Shown: positions 33,042-40,768 of the stretch, one piece after another
How positions within the stretch are numbered: the stretch's first letter is position 1
How the letters are laid out: each line of letters starts with the position of its first letter
NCBI GenBank assembly: GCA_048173955.1
Contig: DBEYOB010000191.1
Span: 1 to 40,768, forward strand
DNA from: CAZUFB01 sp048173955
GTDB taxonomy: Bacteria; Actinomycetota; Coriobacteriia; Coriobacteriales; UMGS124
Direction: 5' to 3'
DNA: 40,768 nucleotides
The notes under the pieces: generated by a model
Told to the model about the DNA's origin: nothing
The model's database searches: none
What the model saw: only the letters and a program-made list of their open reading frames with translations
Translations under genes and position numbers: made by a program

Positions 33042-34532
33042 CTAGCGCGCCCTATCGCCGACATCGTACGCTATCTCGAGCAACTCTGCCTGGGAATGGA
33101 TGCCGAGCTTCTCGTAGATGTGGGCCAGATGCGTTTTGACCGTCCCCTCGGAAAGATGGAGCTCGTTGCAGATGCCCTGCCGAGTCAGACCTTTGACGAG
33201 CAGCACAAGCACCTCGCCCTCTCTCGCCGAGAGGCCGTGCTGCCGGGCAACCCAAGCGCACCGCTGCTCGAGGGCATGCTGCAGCGCCGCTCCGTTGACA
33301 CCCGCAGTTAAACGCTCCTCCCCTTCAAGGGCAAACGCGTTGATGGCGTTTTCGTCGCTCGAAGACCTCAGGCTCGCCCTATTAAAAACCTGGGGATACA
33401 CCACGCAGGCAATCAGCAGCAGATAGAACACGACAAACACCGCCGATTCTGCCATCACAATCTGATGTTCGAGAAAAACACTCCACATGAGACCCGCCAT
33501 GGCGCACGACAGATTTCCCAGGCCAAATACACGGTACACCGGCCAAACAGACGACCGCGCCGCGTCGAACGCAATCACCCAGAAGAGAACGTGCGCATAG
33601 TTCTCGACAACCACCAGCAGCACGTCGACCAGACCGTCGGGCAATATAGAGAGCATGGGCTGGGCGGACGCCAGAGCAAATCCGGTAATCAGCACGAGCA
33701 GGGAGCTTTGGTATCTGAGGGCCAGAGGTTTGCCAAGTCCGGACACAAACGTCACTCGACAGCACAGCACCACGAGCAGGCATTCCACCAACGCCCATAC
33801 GAGGGAGGGGGCGCCGCCAACATACTGCCCCTCGCCTGCGTTTCCCCAGATGCCGGCCGTTCCCATGGCGCCACACGCCACGAGGGCGACACCCGCCATG
33901 ACGCACAGCGCTGCATAATAGCGTCGCTCGGCAGCGCCTTTTGACCTGGTGTCTTCCCCGGTCTTGGGTAATCGATACCGCACGAACATCCGGTCGGAGG
34001 CAAGCAGCGTCCCGGCCGCCGCAATCGGCAGCGCATACATCACGCCGATAAGCACGCCGTTGGGAACCAGCAGCTCGAGCAATTCGACGAAAAGGCGTTC
34101 TACCACCTGAGACGCCACCATCACAAGCAGGGCATCACGTTCCGGGCAGGAGCGGAGCACATAGGCGTAAATGACGGAAACAACCCCGATATGCCCGATT
34201 CCAACAAGCACGGCGCCAAGAGCCGATACGGCCAGCGGGTCGAGCAGCGTCTGGTAAAAACCAAACGAATAGAGCACCGTACCCCCCATCATGCAGCCGA
34301 GCACGAGGGGGAGCGTCTTTCCGATTGAGAGGTCGATACGGCCCGGGAACAATAAGAGCACCAGTGCGGCGGCAATGCGCCCCGCATAGCATGCATAATG
34401 CGAGACTTCTTCGGCTTGACCGGTGGCAAGCGGTTGCGCGAACACATCGAGATAGCCGGTTATGTCGACCCAGACTCCGACGAGCACGAGAGCGCCAAGT
34501 GCGGCAAGAGCGGCTTTGCGTTGTCTTGACAC
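33042..34532 (-). CDS. LuxR-type regulator with multi-pass membrane half
   Basis: The product has 496 residues. About 12 membrane segments occupy residues 8-380, and a LuxR helix-turn-helix fills the last 65 (LSAREGEVLVLLVKGLTRQGICNELHLS, then GTVKTHLAHIYEKLGI). This membrane-sensor plus LuxR design is common in Eggerthellaceae and usually stands divergent to a flavoprotein or respiratory gene. I place the start at the GTG at 34532 because AAGGAGG lies just before it; the ATG at 34577 would include that site in the coding region. It probably controls the divergent FMN/FAD flavoprotein gene at 34722. Confidence 0.88.
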   Translation of the reverse strand: MSRQRKAALAALGALVLVGVWVDITGYLDVFAQPLATGQAEEVSHYACYAGRIAAALVLLLFPGRIDLSIGKTLPLVLGCMMGGTVLYSFGFYQTLLDPLAVSALGAVLVGIGHIGVVSVIYAYVLRSCPERDALLVMVASQVVERLFVELLELLVPNGVLIGVMYALPIAAAGTLLASDRMFVRYRLPKTGEDTRSKGAAERRYYAALCVMAGVALVACGAMGTAGIWGNAGEGQYVGGAPSLVWALVECLLVVLCCRVTFVSGLGKPLALRYQSSLLVLITGFALASAQPMLSILPDGLVDVLLVVVENYAHVLFWVIAFDAARSSVWPVYRVFGLGNLSCAMAGLMWSVFLEHQIVMAESAVFVVFYLLLIACVVYPQVFNRASLRSSSDENAINAFALEGEERLTAGVNGAALQHALEQRCAWVARQHGLSAREGEVLVLLVKGLTRQGICNELHLSEGTVKTHLAHIYEKLGIHSQAELLEIAYDVGDRAR

Positions 34533-34609
34533 TCCGTCATCCCTCCTTACTGCATCGGGCAAACTGGATGATAGCACCCCTGACGCAGCCTACACTCCCA
34601 CTGCGCCCG

Positions 34610-34634
34610 ATGCGCAGCGCGGCACAACGCGCAT
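34610..34634. promoter_or_regulatory. Inverted repeat between divergent LuxR and flavoprotein genes
   Basis: ATGCGC (34610-34615) and GCGCAT (34629-34634) form a spaced inverted repeat. A TATAAC box at 34686-34691 could be the flavoprotein's -10. The repeat is a possible LuxR-regulator site. Confidence 0.3.
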
Positions 34635-34721
34635 GATGAAACCGTTGCAAGCCCAAAAGGCGCACGCCCCATACAGCATCGGCAGTATAACGTGCGCGCC
34701 AACCGGAAAGGAGCACACCCC

Positions 34722-36659
34722 ATGTTCGACACCGCCCCCCACCCCGTCGACAGTCTAAGCCGCCGTTCGTTTGTTGCTGGCGCCAGTCTCGCCGCCCTTG
34801 CCGCCTTGGGAAACGGCGCCGCGCGCGCCGAAGAACCCTCTGAAGACCAAGGCTCTTCCAATGGCACCGCTCCGATGACCCCAGGAACCTATGCCGTGAC
34901 GACGGAAGGCTGCTACGGCCCCTATACCATCGAGGTCGACGTCTCCGAAGACGCGATTGTCGACGTCCGCATCACGGAAACCCACGAGTCCCAGTATATG
35001 GGACAGCGCGCCCAGGAAACGATTGCCGCCAACGTAGTCGAACATCAGACGGTCAACGTCGACAGCATCACGGGCGCCACGATCTCCACGACGACGATGA
35101 AGGACGCCATCCGTCAGGCGCTCGCGGAAGCCGGTGCGGCAAAGGGCATGTTCGACGCCGACGCGACCACTCCCGCGCCGGTGAACTCCGCCGTCGACAT
35201 CGCCGAGTTTGAACCGGACGTCATCGTGGTCGGGGCCGGCATTGCAGGCCTGACTGCCGCGCTCACCTGTGCCGACCAAGGCGCCAAGGTTCTTGTTCTC
35301 GAGTACAATAAATATTTCGGCGGCTCTACCATGTACAGCGGCGGCTACATTGCGGCGGCCGGCGGCACAACGCTCCCGCAGTTCGGCTATGAAACCGACC
35401 CCGACCGTTTTTACGAGTTGTTCCTCGACGGCGACGAGTCGACGTTCCGCGCCGATCTCTCCTACACCGCCGCCTACAACAGCGGACCTGCTCTGGACAT
35501 GCTGACCAAGTACGGTGCCGAGTGGCTTGAGGGCGGCCCCATCGGCGAAGGGGTCGGCGCACATGCCTCGGCAGCGTCGGCCGGCAACTCCACCGAGAAC
35601 GTCGACTACTTCGCCGCCTACCTCATCTCGTCGGAAAGCCGCGGCCTGAGCATCTTCGAGGGGACTTCCGCAAGCCTTCAGGACTTTGTCGACCGGGGAC
35701 AGATGGCCTATCTCCTCAACGCAAAGGCAACCGAACTGCTGACGGACGAAAACGGCGCCGTCGTGGGCGTCAAAACCGAAGACGGCGGGGAGTTCCGCGC
35801 CCCTGCCACCATTCTCGCCTGCGGCGGATACTGCGCCAACGAAGAGATGCTCTCCGAACTTTACACGCGCTGGGCACGCTCGGGCGGCGCAACGTCGATC
35901 GGCAACATGTTCGACGCCGCCCTTGCCGTGGGCGCAACGCTGCACGACATGGACTTCTGCCGCACCGACGGCGGCACGCTTCCCATGTACGAGGGCAACG
36001 GCATGCCTGTGATGCGTGAAGTCAAGCACAACACGACCGGCATGGTCTGGCTCAACACCGACGGCGTCCGCTTCTGGGCCGAAGGCACCGACACAGCCCA
36101 CGCCTACTTCACCACCGATCGCAACACCGTCTATTGCGTCGCCGACTCGAACCTGCTGGCAAGTGGAGACATTCTGTACTACGGCAACTATGCGACCTAT
36201 GTGACCGACAGCAACAACGAGGAGCTTGAGCGCCTGGCCACAGAGGGCAAGGTCGTCTTTAAGGGCGAGACAATCGAAGAGGCCGCCAAGAAGGCTGGGC
36301 TCGATCCGCAGACCGTCGCCGAAGAGATTGCCCGGTACAACGAGTTCTGTCGTGCCGGCGTCGACGAGGACTTCGGGAAGGATGCAAGCTCCCTCATCCC
36401 GCTCGAAGAGGGCCCGTTCTATATTTTCGAGACGATTCCTAACGTCAAGAACACCTATGGCGGCCTGGTGATCGACGACGGCGCCCGCGTCCTCGACACC
36501 GACGGCAATCCCATCGCGGGGCTGTACGCAGCCGGCGAGACGGCAGGCAACTACAATATCGTGCGTCCTTCCGCCTCGTATTACGGCGGCAACCTGCACC
36601 GAGGCGCCACCTTTGGATACACCGCCGCCCTGAGCGCCCTATCCGATTTCGGGCGCTAA
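34722..36659 (+). CDS. Tat-exported FMN-binding/FAD flavoprotein reductase, UrdA-like
   Basis: The 645-residue protein has a Tat signal (SRRSF at 13-17, hydrophobic stretch to about 35). Residues 54-137 form an FMN-binding domain with the covalent-flavin motif DSITGAT (Thr120). The FAD Rossmann motif GAGIAG is at 171-176, and the C-terminus carries the family pattern (GLYAAGETAGNYNI, then YGGNLHRGATFGYTAA). This is the architecture of urocanate reductase and similar respiratory reductases, in which the FMN passes electrons from a membrane quinol donor to the FAD site. AAAGGAG precedes the ATG. A terminator follows. The LuxR-membrane regulator is divergent from it. No cytochrome gene is adjacent. 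Confidence 0.9.
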   Translation: MFDTAPHPVDSLSRRSFVAGASLAALAALGNGAARAEEPSEDQGSSNGTAPMTPGTYAVTTEGCYGPYTIEVDVSEDAIVDVRITETHESQYMGQRAQETIAANVVEHQTVNVDSITGATISTTTMKDAIRQALAEAGAAKGMFDADATTPAPVNSAVDIAEFEPDVIVVGAGIAGLTAALTCADQGAKVLVLEYNKYFGGSTMYSGGYIAAAGGTTLPQFGYETDPDRFYELFLDGDESTFRADLSYTAAYNSGPALDMLTKYGAEWLEGGPIGEGVGAHASAASAGNSTENVDYFAAYLISSESRGLSIFEGTSASLQDFVDRGQMAYLLNAKATELLTDENGAVVGVKTEDGGEFRAPATILACGGYCANEEMLSELYTRWARSGGATSIGNMFDAALAVGATLHDMDFCRTDGGTLPMYEGNGMPVMREVKHNTTGMVWLNTDGVRFWAEGTDTAHAYFTTDRNTVYCVADSNLLASGDILYYGNYATYVTDSNNEELERLATEGKVVFKGETIEEAAKKAGLDPQTVAEEIARYNEFCRAGVDEDFGKDASSLIPLEEGPFYIFETIPNVKNTYGGLVIDDGARVLDTDGNPIAGLYAAGETAGNYNIVRPSASYYGGNLHRGATFGYTAALSALSDFGR

Positions 36660-36685
36660 CGCGTCGAGCAGTCTGAAATCCGCTT

Positions 36686-36720
36686 CGGGCGCCCGTTCGG
36701 TCGATTGGAACGGGCGCCCG
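36686..36720 (+). terminator. Terminator after the FMN/FAD flavoprotein gene
   Basis: A 13-bp stem CGGGCGCCCGTTC with a 9-nt loop is followed by CTTTCT. It may also serve the convergent LuxR gene that ends just beyond. Confidence 0.8.
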
Positions 36721-36724
36721 CTTT

Positions 36725-38142
36725 CTATCCTTGCCTGATATCAGGTATTTCTTCCAGTATTCTCTCGATTAGCTCTTGTTGATTATGGATTCCAAACTTC
36801 GCATAAATACGACTTTGATGTGCACGCACGGCGCTCTTCGAGATAAACAAGCGCTCGCTTATATCCGACGTAGCGAGACCTCGAGCCATCAACGCCATTA
36901 CTGTTGTTTCCCGCTCGGAAAGTTTGGCTTTGTGAGCAAGAAGCTCTAGCCGCCGCTCAACATCAGCTGTGTTTGAAACATGAAATGCTTGCTCGATAAT
37001 GCGCTTATCGTCTACGTTAAAAGGCGACATGAAGGCACTTAGCAGCGTAACGGTCAAAGCAAGGGCGACAACAAGCATTGTCCCCTCAAATGGCATGTTC
37101 AAAGTGCCGAGAAACAGTCCAGCATTCGTAGTAATAACGATGATCGCCTTCACCGCGCCGCAAAGCGGAATCGAAGACACACCAGCAACATGAGCCCTCA
37201 TGCAAGCAAGGGAATAGGCAAACAGCCGGCAGCTCGCAGCCCCCGCCCCCGCAAGAAGCTGCACCCAAAGCCCCTGAGTGCCAGCAATGCCAACGATAAC
37301 TAGCCCTGCGACCATAAAAACGAACGCTGTATTCTTAAGCATCTTGAGATCGAAATTGCCCGGCAAGAAAAGTGCCATAGCGAGCGTTACCGCACAGGGA
37401 ATGAGATTTCCTAAACTGTTTGAAAAGGAAGACGTGGTCAACCCCATATATTCCGTAACCAATCCATAAGCCAAGCAATAGACTCCAACCCAAACGGCGA
37501 GACGCCAAGACCATGTTCCCGCTCGAACCTTTTTATCAACTTGATCTGGAGCAACCGCAAGACATGTGTCCCATCCCCAATGGCAATACAAAAGCAAAGC
37601 GGTAACTATAAATAGAAGAATGAATGCAAGTGGTTCCATAACAGTGGCGGAACTCATAGAGATTGCTGACCAGGAATTTAAGAACTCAGCTCCGGCAATC
37701 GCCGTAACTATTGATCGCATAGATACTCGCGAAATGATATCCAGCCATGTCAGCATCATGGCCGCAGTTCCAAGCCCTATTGAGAAAGCCGATAGAGTAG
37801 AAACAAACCCGTGCATCGACATCGGAACTAACCGACACCCTATTGATAGAACGATTCCGAAACCGGCGACACATGCCTGCATGCAACAGGTGAGCCAATG
37901 ATTGGCGCAGCGAAAAAACCCGCTACGCCCATAGAGCATAGGGCAATACCCGCCAACTTTCCAACGTCTCCGGCAACGCTGGCCCCAGGCCAAGTGGCGT
38001 ATATCGCAAAGGGAAATGCAGAGAGACACCTACAAAGACCGTATCCCACGGCCGCCAAAACAAGAAACCTATTTCTATCGACTGCCTTTAACATGTCAGA
38101 TATGTCCAAAAAGCGGCCTTCCTGTCTAGAACTGCCATTCAT
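36725..38142 (-). pseudogene. LuxR-type membrane regulator, apparent frameshift
   Basis: Two frames together make one regulator of about 470 residues. The N-terminal part (ATG at 38142 after GAGAGGGTG) reads as membrane helices (RFLVLAAVGYGLCRCLSAFPFAIY, then GIALCSMGVAGFFAAPIIG) and then runs into unrelated residues. The rest, in another frame, begins to make sense from ACVAGFGIVLSIGCRLV and continues through about ten membrane helices to a LuxR helix-turn-helix (LSERETTVMALMARGLATSDISERLF). The switch lies between about 37870 and 37912 and needs one added base (or two removed). A T6 run (minus strand, 37912-37917) is close but does not restore the best frame exactly. It is divergent from the flavoprotein gene at 38388. 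Whether this is decay or a sequencing error is open. Confidence 0.75.
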
Positions 38143-38211
38143 ACCCGCCCCACCCTCTCTGCTTCTCTTACTGAGACAACAGTACCATCGTCGTCGTTCC
38201 CCGCGCGACGC

Positions 38212-38296
38212 TTAAGCGCTTAAAACGCTGTTCACCTGCCCGAAAGCGCCGTGGAGAGGTTGGGCAGTGCAGCGTTAGCACCCTGTAATTAAGCGC
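38212..38296. promoter_or_regulatory. TTAAGCGC sites in the LuxR/flavoprotein intergenic region
   Basis: A perfect 12-bp palindrome TTAAGCGCTTAA is at 38212-38223 and a second TTAAGCGC at 38289-38296. A CCACC/GGTGG hairpin lies at 38319-38336. The sites fall between the divergent genes and are candidate targets for the LuxR regulator. Confidence 0.45.
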
Positions 38297-38387
38297 CTGA
38301 ATCAACATGCTGAGCGCTCCACCATGCCTAAGGTGGAACCGAGCGGTACGCCGCCTACGGTCAGGTATTTGAAACAAGGAGGCTGAC

Positions 38388-40091
38388 ATGGCGCACACTA
38401 TCAAAAAGCTCGACAGGCGTAGCTTCGTTAAGGGTGCCGGAGCCCTTGCAGTCGGAGGAGCAACCATCGGATCGATAGCGTCCACTGCCCTGGCTGAAGA
38501 AGCTGCCGCCGGCGAATATTGGATGCCCGAATCTTGGAACGAAGAGCATGATATCGTTATCGTCGGATTTGGTGCCGCCGGCGCCTCTGCTGCGGTTGCA
38601 GCAAACAGGGCGGGCGCCGACGTCGTTGTTCTCGAAGCAGCCACCACTGAGTTGCGAGGCGGCAACAGCGGAGTCTGCGGAGGCGGCTGGATTTGCCCCA
38701 CCGACGTGGATGCATATGCAAATTTCCTCTATCACCTTAACCTGCAGCGTGATGATATCGAAGATTTGAAAGAATTCGCCCAGTCCTTATCGGGGATGAT
38801 TGATTGGATTGACGAGCTCGGCATCGACTACATGGACACCATGCGCACAAGTTTTAATTTCTACCCCACGGCCTTCTATGACATGGCCGATACCATGAAT
38901 AACAGCATGAGAGGTGTGTCCGAAACGGGCATGGAACATCATTCCATGGCGGATGAAGATGGTTTTCAGGCGATGGGCGGACAATTCTTCTATGAGCCCA
39001 TGGCCGCCATCTTCGAATCCGAAGGCGGAGTCGTCTTGTACGAAACCCGCGGACGTGAACTCGTGCAAAATCCCATCACCAAAGAGGTGCTTGGTGTTCG
39101 TGCAGAAGATGTGAGTGGCAACAGCGTCTATATAAAAGCACGCAAAGGTGTCGTGCTTGCAACCGGAGGCTTCGAAGCCAATCCTGAAATGACCGACAAC
39201 TTCATCAAAGCCAATATGGATATCGGTGTCACCGGTAGTCCTTATAACCGAGGCGACGGTCTCGTCATGGCCCAAAAGGCCGGTGCAAAAATGTGGCATA
39301 TGGGGTGTTACGAATGGCAGGGATACGGCATTCGTATCTTCCCGGACGACGAAATCATGGGTCGTGTGACAACGTCGACAAACTGGCACAGCGAGAACAG
39401 CGTCATTCTCGTCAACAAATACGGTTATCGCTTCTATCGTGAAGATTTGCGCATGGGCCACACTCGGCAATTTCCCGGCACCGAGTTCCTCGGCCTTGCC
39501 GATAGCACAGATACGATTAACGATTGGGCCGGAGCACCCGCTTATGCCATTTTCGACCAAACTCGTTTCGACGCCGGTCCCGGCAACTTCTATGGTGGCC
39601 AAGACACCTTGGCAATGGGTTGGTTTGGTCAGCACGGGCTATATGAATGGAGCGAAGACAACTCCAAGGAACTTGAGGCGGGAATCATCGTCAAGGGAGA
39701 GACCCTTGAGGAGCTCGCCGAAGCCATTGGACTCACCGATCCCCAGGTTTTCACCGAAACGATAGCCCGCTACAACAGCTTTGTCGACGCGGGTGTAGAT
39801 GAAGACTTTGGGCGCGCCCCCGAAACGATGGTTAAAATCGAGACCGGACCGTTCTATGCCATCGAAGTGTGGCCCACGCTGCTCAATACGCAAGGTGGGC
39901 CCCGTCACAAGCCGCTCACGGGGCGAGTTATTGACGAAAATGACAACGAAATTCCTCGCCTGTACGCCGCCGGAGAGCTCGGCTCCCACTTCGGGCTAAT
40001 TTACCATGGGTCGGGCAATACCACGGAGGCGGTTATGATGGGCAAGCTTGCCGCAGAAGATGCTGTTCTGCTGGAAGCATGGGATGCATAG
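38388..40091 (+). CDS. Tat-exported FAD-dependent fumarate-reductase-like flavoprotein
   Basis: The 567-residue protein has a Tat signal (DRRSFVK at 9-15, hydrophobic to about 37) and the FAD motif GFGAAG at 60-65 with VVVLEA closing the Rossmann unit. GGNSGVCGGGW follows. The C-terminal flavin pattern is present (RLYAAGELGSHFGLIYHGSGNTTEAVMMGKLAAEDA). There is no FMN-binding domain and no CxxCH, so electrons should come from the cytochrome gene that starts 13 nt downstream. AAGGAGG precedes the ATG. Codon and base use is visibly more AT-rich than in the 34.7 kb flavoprotein, hinting at separate acquisition. The substrate is unknown. Confidence 0.9.
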   Translation: MAHTIKKLDRRSFVKGAGALAVGGATIGSIASTALAEEAAAGEYWMPESWNEEHDIVIVGFGAAGASAAVAANRAGADVVVLEAATTELRGGNSGVCGGGWICPTDVDAYANFLYHLNLQRDDIEDLKEFAQSLSGMIDWIDELGIDYMDTMRTSFNFYPTAFYDMADTMNNSMRGVSETGMEHHSMADEDGFQAMGGQFFYEPMAAIFESEGGVVLYETRGRELVQNPITKEVLGVRAEDVSGNSVYIKARKGVVLATGGFEANPEMTDNFIKANMDIGVTGSPYNRGDGLVMAQKAGAKMWHMGCYEWQGYGIRIFPDDEIMGRVTTSTNWHSENSVILVNKYGYRFYREDLRMGHTRQFPGTEFLGLADSTDTINDWAGAPAYAIFDQTRFDAGPGNFYGGQDTLAMGWFGQHGLYEWSEDNSKELEAGIIVKGETLEELAEAIGLTDPQVFTETIARYNSFVDAGVDEDFGRAPETMVKIETGPFYAIEVWPTLLNTQGGPRHKPLTGRVIDENDNEIPRLYAAGELGSHFGLIYHGSGNTTEAVMMGKLAAEDAVLLEAWDA

Positions 40092-40104
40092 AATCGAGGC
40101 AGCA

Positions 40105-40768
40105 ATGAGGGCCGAGCGATTGGGGAAGAAGGACACCCGTTCACAGCATGTCCTAATAGCCGGTTTATTTTCGGTCGTCCTGGCTTCATCAGCCTTTGTA
40201 GCACTGGAGACCGCTTTTGCGGCAAACAGTCTCGACAACGCGGCATCGTCTGAATACGCCGACGGCGACGATGCGACAACGGCGGCATCTGCCTGGTCGC
40301 TTGGCTCCAACTGCATCGACTGCCATAGCAAGCAGGCGAAATATCTAGACGGAGGCTCCCGGGAAAAGCTTCCAACAGCAACCGAGACCGAAGGAGATTC
40401 CAGTCAAACGGGCAAAACAGACTCCAAAGATGTGGCCGAGGAGTCAAGTCAATCGATTAGCGGATCTGCACCAGATGACGACGACACTGATTCCATGCCA
40501 CCAATGGCAATAGATCACGCATCGTCAACCTGTATTGACTGTCACAACGACGAAGAAGGGTTGGCGAAAGTGCACGATGATGTCGACACTGTTGAAGAGG
40601 CAAGCATCACTCGTCTCAAAAAGACCGCCGTCGACGAGCAGTATTGTCTTTCATGCCATGGCTCATGGGAAGACCTTGCCGAGCTAACTGACGACAGCAC
40701 CGTTCTGACTGATACTAACGGCACCGTTGTCAATCCGCATTCTTTCTCTGATGTCCCAGAGCATGCGG
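40105..40768 (+). CDS. Secreted multiheme cytochrome c, partial (cut by window end)
   Basis: The frame is open from the ATG at 40105 to the window edge (221 codons). A signal peptide (about residues 12-39, ending AFAAN) precedes three heme sites: CIDCH twice and CLSCH once, with more expected beyond the edge. The region between the first two is acidic and Ser-rich. GAGG lies before the ATG; an in-frame ATG at 40084 overlaps the flavoprotein stop and is less likely. It would deliver electrons to the flavoprotein encoded just upstream, as in flavocytochrome-c-type fumarate reductases whose heme and flavin parts are split over two genes. Confidence 0.85.
   Translation, partial: MRAERLGKKDTRSQHVLIAGLFSVVLASSAFVALETAFAANSLDNAASSEYADGDDATTAASAWSLGSNCIDCHSKQAKYLDGGSREKLPTATETEGDSSQTGKTDSKDVAEESSQSISGSAPDDDDTDSMPPMAIDHASSTCIDCHNDEEGLAKVHDDVDTVEEASITRLKKTAVDEQYCLSCHGSWEDLAELTDDSTVLTDTNGTVVNPHSFSDVPEHA

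Overview
The window is a GC-rich bacterial chromosome segment that most resembles an anaerobic, respiring Coriobacteriia (Eggerthellaceae-type) actinobacterium. The assignment is an inference from gene content: several Tat-exported, fumarate-reductase-like flavoproteins, CxxCH multiheme cytochromes, LuxR regulators that carry a multi-pass membrane half, and divergently placed LysR regulators. No rRNA, tRNA or CRISPR array was seen.

Layout. 1-4.7 kb: a HAD phosphatase, an ArsR-like HTH gene joined by an apparent one-base frameshift to an alpha/beta hydrolase, a membrane-anchored transglutaminase-like protein and an acyl-ACP thioesterase. 5.3-6.8 kb: a Tat-exported flavoprotein reductase. 7.1-11.2 kb: nicotinate phosphoribosyltransferase, an M42 aminopeptidase, and an RNA 2',3'-cyclic phosphodiesterase. 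11.5-14.5 kb is a decayed stretch: a flavoprotein that lost its N-terminal FAD half, a LysR gene, and an internally deleted IS5-family element whose likely CTAG target duplication includes the LysR stop codon. 15.3-19.5 kb: a secreted tyrosine-phosphatase-like protein, a LysR C-terminal fragment, a small unknown gene, a HIRAN protein and an ATPase/winged-helix regulator. 19.5-23.2 kb: a three-gene membrane/XRE operon and a LysR regulator. 23.2-26.7 kb: an FNT-family channel beside a secreted triheme cytochrome fused to a sulfite-oxidase-like molybdopterin domain, plus a second, heme-free protein of that fold. 27.3-34.5 kb: a gamma-glutamyltransferase-like enzyme, a YitT protein, an XRE-membrane regulator, a small membrane protein and a LuxR-membrane regulator. 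34.7-40.8 kb: an FMN/FAD flavoprotein, then a visibly AT-richer module with a frameshifted LuxR regulator, another flavoprotein and a multiheme cytochrome cut by the window end.

Working together: the recurring unit is a regulator transcribed divergently from an exported flavoprotein, sometimes with a multiheme cytochrome. This fits modular anaerobic respiration, in which each module reduces a different organic acceptor outside the membrane. The substrates cannot be read from sequence. The most unusual features are the cytochrome-molybdopterin fusion pair, a helically phased array of ATTGACCAT half-sites between it and the GGT-like gene, and three intergenic elements made of ungapped imperfect inverted arms 130-155 nt apart. 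Several genes (HTH gene, LuxR at 36.7-38.1 kb, transposase, flavoprotein at 11.5 kb) carry frameshifts or truncations, which may be real decay or, for the homopolymer case, sequencing error.
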